This document shows, piece after piece, positions 40,801 to 44,151 of a DNA stretch of 44,151 nt. Numbering within the stretch: position 1 is the first letter of the stretch; every line of letters starts with the position of its first letter. A program made the translations under genes and the position numbers. This stretch comes from Methanosaeta sp. PtaU1.Bin060. GTDB lineage: Archaea; Halobacteriota; Methanosarcinia; Methanotrichales; Methanotrichaceae. Under the pieces are notes generated by a model. That model saw nothing but the letters and a program-made list of their open reading frames with translations. It had not been told where the DNA came from and did no database searches. Where the stretch lies: NCBI GenBank assembly GCA_002067365.1, contig MVRK01000071.1, positions 1 through 44,151 of the forward strand, written 5' to 3'.

Positions 40801-43510
40801 TGAATAAAGTCCATACCGCAATAGCATTGCCATTTTTGTCGAATTTTACATTCGGACTGAACTCGGGCAAGTTGTTATCAGTTACTGGTGACGGAATGCT
40901 CCACGATCCGCCATCCCAGGCTGAATAATAGATCTCAAACCCTTTTATAGGTGGCTTATTGATATCATCGTGACCCCACACCATCGTCATGTTGTCGTTG
41001 CCGTTGATTGCAATCGAAGGAGATGCATAGGGGAATACATTTTCAACTAGAGATTTTTCTTGTAATGCTAGTGAATTTAATTCTAGTGTACTCTGCCCCA
41101 ATTTCTTCAAATTTGCTTTGCTACCGGTGAAACTAGCATAATTTGAAGTAGCATAGTCTCTTGGTATAGGCTTCCACCCAGTTAGATTCACCAATAGGGG
41201 CTTATTTTGTATGTAATTTGATTTCGGGTAAGACCAAGGAAGGCCCCACGGATGATACTCAAACTCTGTACCCCAACCAAATAATATTACCTTCAATTTC
41301 AGATATAGATCAGCAGCCACTTGTTTAAAGTAGGGCTGAGGAACCTGCCCTGTTAAACTTGGTTCACCTACTACCTTTCCCTCTACATATTTGTCTTCTG
41401 AATCTTGAACATAACCTTCCAGCGCTGTACTAAACGTTGCTTCACCAGACTTCCAATTCAATCCGGGAATTAATCCACCCTCACCTGGCTCAATGTTAAG
41501 GGCCAATTCAATTCCAGGTATAACATTCACACCTGCTTCCACTCCCACATTTCCTATATGTGGGACATCGATTGTTAGTGGCCACTGCTGTAGGGGAAGG
41601 CTTACCTCGCCAGAAATCTTAATGGCGGCTGATTCAAGATATAGTGTTAAAGCTCTAAAAGCGGCTTCTATAGTCGCGCCAATTGCCCCTTCACCACTTT
41701 TACCAGCTTTTAATTCTGCTTCACCCCCTCCAAATAGATTTGCAAGCCCCAAATTATTTCCTTCGAATCCAAAATTAAATTGTCCCTTATACCCATACGT
41801 ACCATGGACTATTGGGACCTGATTGGGTATGGTAATTGTTGCGTCCATCGCAGGTTCCGGTATAGTTATTTTGTTTTTAAGTTTATATGTGACTGCATTG
41901 CCTTCTGCATCCGTTTCACAATTGCCCTTAACGGCCCACTCTAACCATTCAGGAAGCGTTACCACCTGTGGTATGATAGTAAAAGGCTGGGATGCTATAT
42001 TAGCGCCATCTAATGCTGTAATAACCAATTTGCTGGGAGATGGTAAGCTGCCCATGTCATATGCCATGCTCCATCCATCTGATCCATCATCGTCTATTTT
42101 AAGTACGCCATTCATGACAAATCCTACGCATTTGACATCATCAGATGTCTTCGCAGTATAAACGTTGGTTAATGGCCAATATGACAAAAAATAACCGGTG
42201 TATTTAGATGCTACATCATATATTATGGGGCCTTTCAAAGAGTTACTTGCAGCATTATTGGTCTCATCAGACTCTTTAATTTTATTATCCGGATCTATGA
42301 CTACACATAGACGATGCTGGCGAGACGATGGATTCCATACTAACGCCACCTTATTTATACCAGGATTCATGTATATAATTTGAGAATTTATCTGGTTTCT
42401 TCCACCTGTTGCAATATCTTCATCATAGAATTTTACATTAACGGACCTTTGTTCGTCATCGTTCTCATAATGTATTGATGCTTCTGCGTTTACCTCAAGA
42501 CCATTAGGGGCCTGATTGATCTTTAAAAATGAGATATCTTCAGTTGAAATATAAAAATCCGGAAGGGAGCTAACTGTAATCATTTTTGATTTCTTATCTT
42601 GTTGAATGGAATTGCTGCTATAGACTATTGCTTCTATGTGGAAATCCCCCGGGGCAGCATTTGCTGGGATTGATAATTGCTGATTGGAATTTGTTATAGT
42701 ACCCTTATGTAAGGTGATTGTCGTAGAGTGGCCGTCAACATTTTGGCCATATATGTCATACAGATTTGTCTCAAGTCTTACAGATTGAGAATCTTGATCT
42801 GTTGTGAGGCCGATTACTGCATTAATTCTGTCGCCTGGAGAATATGCTTGTCTATCGCTCGAAATTGATACTATTTTTGCATTTCCTTTTGCACCGCTAT
42901 TGATTATTAATTGCCCCCAATCGCATTCTGTGGCCCAGCAATATTTAGAAGCATCATCAATAATAATCTGGATATGATTGGTTCCAGGAGAACCACCATT
43001 TGCACCGTTTATCCATGAAGGATCTAGAATGAATGTAGTTGTGCTCCACTCACTATTAGCACCAGTTAAAGTGCCTAAATAATGACCATTAAGATATACG
43101 GGGTCAATTTCGCATTTTCCATTACACGCACCGTTACAATATTGATCCACATCATAGATGCTCAATGTGAGTTGGCCCGAGGAGATCTCCGAATCTGCAG
43201 TATTGACCAACATATCAAATTCAATAGTACTTGGCCAGAATAGGTATCTATCCAAATTGCCACCAGAATCAACTATAATTGTCTCTCCAGCTTGATTAAT
43301 TGTCGGTTTCATTATTGGTATTTTTCCTTCTGAGTGTGATGGCGTTTTGTTAATCAATTCAGGATCATCGCATCTAACATTGCTAAAATTATATTGATCT
43401 GAAATGATTCCCATGTCCCTCTGATCGTCACCAGAAATCGAGTTCCCAGCCATCACAGTTGAACAGATCGCCAGGCTCAGCAAGAATACTAAAGCCAGTT
43501 TCAGCTTCAT
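37883..43510 (-). CDS. Giant secreted surface protein: CARDB, predicted beta-propeller, PKD repeats
   Basis: A 1875-residue protein with a signal peptide (MKLKLALVFLLSLAICSTVMA). From N to C it has a beta-rich domain (about 50-215), a first CARDB-like domain (about 317-430; PDFYISTEDISFL, VNVKFYDEDI, DPDNKIKESDETNN), and a Gly-rich region (530-740). Then comes a repeat region (about 830-1180) whose units resemble YYSxWNGGxWSxPxxxT...FDxxNNxxxVW, probably seven propeller blades. Four more CARDB domains (about 1200-1640; VHNLG..PASNISIELFDG) and two PKD domains (about 1657-1850; FNWGDGTTTDTTM, YDWGDGTTFTTPL) follow. The tail is basic, RAARPARPARPNRN, with no membrane anchor. Likely adhesion or envelope. 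TATA at 43546-43558 and GAGGG upstream of ATG 43510. Confidence 0.85.
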   Translation of the reverse strand: MKLKLALVFLLSLAICSTVMAGNSISGDDQRDMGIISDQYNFSNVRCDDPELINKTPSHSEGKIPIMKPTINQAGETIIVDSGGNLDRYLFWPSTIEFDMLVNTADSEISSGQLTLSIYDVDQYCNGACNGKCEIDPVYLNGHYLGTLTGANSEWSTTTFILDPSWINGANGGSPGTNHIQIIIDDASKYCWATECDWGQLIINSGAKGNAKIVSISSDRQAYSPGDRINAVIGLTTDQDSQSVRLETNLYDIYGQNVDGHSTTITLHKGTITNSNQQLSIPANAAPGDFHIEAIVYSSNSIQQDKKSKMITVSSLPDFYISTEDISFLKINQAPNGLEVNAEASIHYENDDEQRSVNVKFYDEDIATGGRNQINSQIIYMNPGINKVALVWNPSSRQHRLCVVIDPDNKIKESDETNNAASNSLKGPIIYDVASKYTGYFLSYWPLTNVYTAKTSDDVKCVGFVMNGVLKIDDDGSDGWSMAYDMGSLPSPSKLVITALDGANIASQPFTIIPQVVTLPEWLEWAVKGNCETDAEGNAVTYKLKNKITIPEPAMDATITIPNQVPIVHGTYGYKGQFNFGFEGNNLGLANLFGGGEAELKAGKSGEGAIGATIEAAFRALTLYLESAAIKISGEVSLPLQQWPLTIDVPHIGNVGVEAGVNVIPGIELALNIEPGEGGLIPGLNWKSGEATFSTALEGYVQDSEDKYVEGKVVGEPSLTGQVPQPYFKQVAADLYLKLKVILFGWGTEFEYHPWGLPWSYPKSNYIQNKPLLVNLTGWKPIPRDYATSNYASFTGSKANLKKLGQSTLELNSLALQEKSLVENVFPYASPSIAINGNDNMTMVWGHDDINKPPIKGFEIYYSAWDGGSWSIPSPVTDNNLPEFSPNVKFDKNGNAIAVWTLFNNTSISANTFIFSVLGDAEIEYSVLNKTTGLWCTPKALTHNSVFEDYLTLSTDENDNVVATWGVDKDNNLTTNSDRDIYYSIWNGSDWIEPKVIAENVRVDAKPALAYSETNGVCVWSADTDGNSTTVDDRELSYSVWNGGLWSNPELLTNDNSEDTKPRLQFDTSNNIILVWVKQNETNDRIYISKFENVWSSPELVATSTTINEMDLSFDSHNNAIVVWQGASLLGQDIFYTVRDNSNMIWRSKGQLTNDTAAEWQLSTGVTSNDELVASYVKKNMTLVNHTFEDGKSNLYYLIHPIMPDVTLESEDITFSNETAYPGDQITINAKIHNIGDLHANSVDVAFFDGLEGPQIGTNQTIPLLQAGQNATVSVIWNIPALQQSHDIYVEIDSNNGITEADEGNNIAFKSTVLPDLKVNESDIACYYGQQSLMINTTVHNLGVVPASNISIELFDGGINGTLIDAATTTLLQSSNETISTIWDVSGVSSGRHDVYVVVDRLNGIREQNETNNMANLGTMILPDLALSANNVSISEMSEGNATIEAVISNIGLSSAENVTIELFDGNISTNVTLIGNVTIDTIPPGSRSTIDIDWYATPGQHEICVQIDPHNLIQELDKANNLAETQVLISPGSDLVINPADITFSDVDELGQVMISALIQNLGPADAQSTTVGFYNGTPEYSQTNPYKTYVPNLLGTEAVPPITSNNSVNVNLTTVWIPEPGKLYNIYVFVDQKNGIRERNESNNLEFNKYLQEDNRPPGVPSAPSGSNSGYAFVPYRYSTLAIDPDDDLVGCTFNWGDGTTTDTTMAASGTATNATHFWTSAGIYQVKAMATDSKDAASGWSDPLAVTIAANVQPRAPTKLAGPTTGTVGTNYPYLTVATDPDGDQVKYTYDWGDGTTFTTPLVKSGTTAGITHRWSAAGTYLIRTMTTDSKGASSGWSNVLTVKIANKLQDSGADQTKRAARPARPARPNRN

Positions 43511-43976
43511 CAGTTAACCCTCTTAAAAATACGTGAGTGTAAACAGTTTTATAAATAGTTTTTGGCACTTTCTAAATTTAGTTATAATAAAATCCCAAAG
43601 AAACATTTTCTCCTGTAGCGCTCAATAACCCACCCTGCCTAAAAAACCGTCTCCTAGATGATCAAAACGGCCTCAAATGGTGCTGGGATTCTTCAGCAGG
43701 CGGGAATCTAGAATCCTCAAGTTTTTTTATACAGTAATGATAACGATTAATAAGCTAACCAAATACAATTTATATTTTTAATCTTTTCGTAATTTCACGG
43801 CGTGGATACAGGATCTGTGGCAAGGTTATGCACGGCGACCTCGGGGCGGCTGTGTGAGATCAGCAAACACAGGGATCTCTGCTCTTTCACGCAAACAATT
43901 CAATCGACGCCCATGCCTGTATCTCCGCGATCAAATCAAACTTGAATCCCTGTCATTGCCCCAGATCAGCAAGTCT
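43511..43976. other. AT-rich intergenic region and promoter of the giant protein
   Basis: A 466-bp gap. On the minus strand CTATTTATAAAAC (43558-43546) is a TATA box about 40 bp before the giant gene's ATG. AT-rich sequence near 43720-43790 has no gene attached. The plus-strand frame 43854-44093 has no coding character and overlaps the next real gene. No RNA gene recognised. Confidence 0.45.
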
Positions 43977-44151
43977 TCAGATCATCCTTTTTCTTTGAAT
44001 TGCCTTTTCAAATGTCAGGTTCTCGCCAGGCCCGACCCTCATCTCGATCCCCTGCCATTTTTCCAAAATCGAGCGCAGCTCCTCGATGAATGAGGCCCTC
44101 CCCTCTCTCTCCTCATGATCGCTGCCAAAGGCGATGCCAATCTCCCCCGCC
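43977..44151 (-). CDS. C-terminal fragment of a gene cut by the right window edge
   Basis: The minus-strand frame is open from the right edge to TGA at 43979-43977. It gives 57 residues: AGEIGIAFGSDHEEREGRAS, then FIEELRSILEKWQG, IEMRVGPGENL and TFEKAIQRKRMI. The composition (balanced charged residues, amphipathic helix FIEELRSILEKW) is that of a cytoplasmic globular protein. Too little is present to name it. Confidence 0.6.
   Translation of the reverse strand, partial: AGEIGIAFGSDHEEREGRASFIEELRSILEKWQGIEMRVGPGENLTFEKAIQRKRMI

Noticed and set aside
43511-43976. tRNA or other stable RNA in the AT-rich gap
   Set aside because: No cloverleaf stems or conserved GGTTCGAATCC-type arm could be found.

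Overview
The window comes from a methanogenic archaeon, most likely a Methanothrix (Methanosaeta)-like member of the Methanotrichales/Methanosarcinales. The evidence is a complete methenyl-tetrahydromethanopterin cyclohydrolase (mch), archaeal RNase P protein 4, an archaeal HerA ATPase, an ATP-dependent DNA ligase, a methanogen-type ferredoxin:disulfide reductase with a fused rubredoxin, an archaeal FMN-only glutamate synthase, and DUF2209 and UPF0280 proteins. Expression signals are archaeal: TATA boxes, GGAGG ribosome binding sites and frequent TTG starts. The genus is an inference. I see no rRNA, tRNA, CRISPR array, transposase or phage module.

Layout. 0-1.6 kb: a truncated secreted repeat protein and a LysE-type exporter. 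2-6.3 kb: a copper operon (copZ-copA), a divergent HxlR-type regulator, and a redox pair (glutaredoxin, then ferredoxin:disulfide reductase-rubredoxin). 6.5-12 kb: a secreted SNase-like protein, a CorC/HlyC membrane protein, a secreted PEBP protein, HerA and a tyrosine-rich secreted protein. 12.2-18.4 kb: hisH-hisF, glnA divergent from a glutamate synthase-like gene across a 622-bp AT-rich control region, and an isocitrate-lyase-superfamily enzyme. 18.7-27 kb: a block of secreted proteins (a cysteine-rich collagen-like repeat protein, two paralogous beta-repeat proteins, others) interspersed with mch, a GNAT acetyltransferase, rnp4, a DUF1232 protein and a TPR protein. 27.2-35.8 kb: a minus-strand housekeeping run (ACT protein-hom-lig-hisD, then PHP, DUF2209-hflX and UPF0280, with a DJ-1/PfpI gene upstream). 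35.8-36.9 kb: a small plus-strand transcription unit and a cysteine-cluster protein. 36.9-43.5 kb: two secreted proteins, one a 1875-residue surface protein with CARDB, predicted beta-propeller and PKD modules. A gene fragment closes the window.

The most interesting signal is regulatory. The inverted repeat TTCATA-N5-TATGAA occurs twice. One copy lies upstream of the glutamate synthase-like gene (15507-15523) and one upstream of the small unit at 35.9 kb (35860-35876). Each is followed, after 14-15 bp, by a strong TATA box. A third arrangement of the same half-sites (15401-15426) sits 16 bp before another TATA box. The unit at 35.9 kb has a nested two-tier hairpin near its predicted 5' end, a short unknown ORF and a terminator-like hairpin. 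I infer that a common regulator, plausibly nitrogen-linked, controls both loci and that the small unit may be a regulatory RNA or small-protein gene. This is untested.
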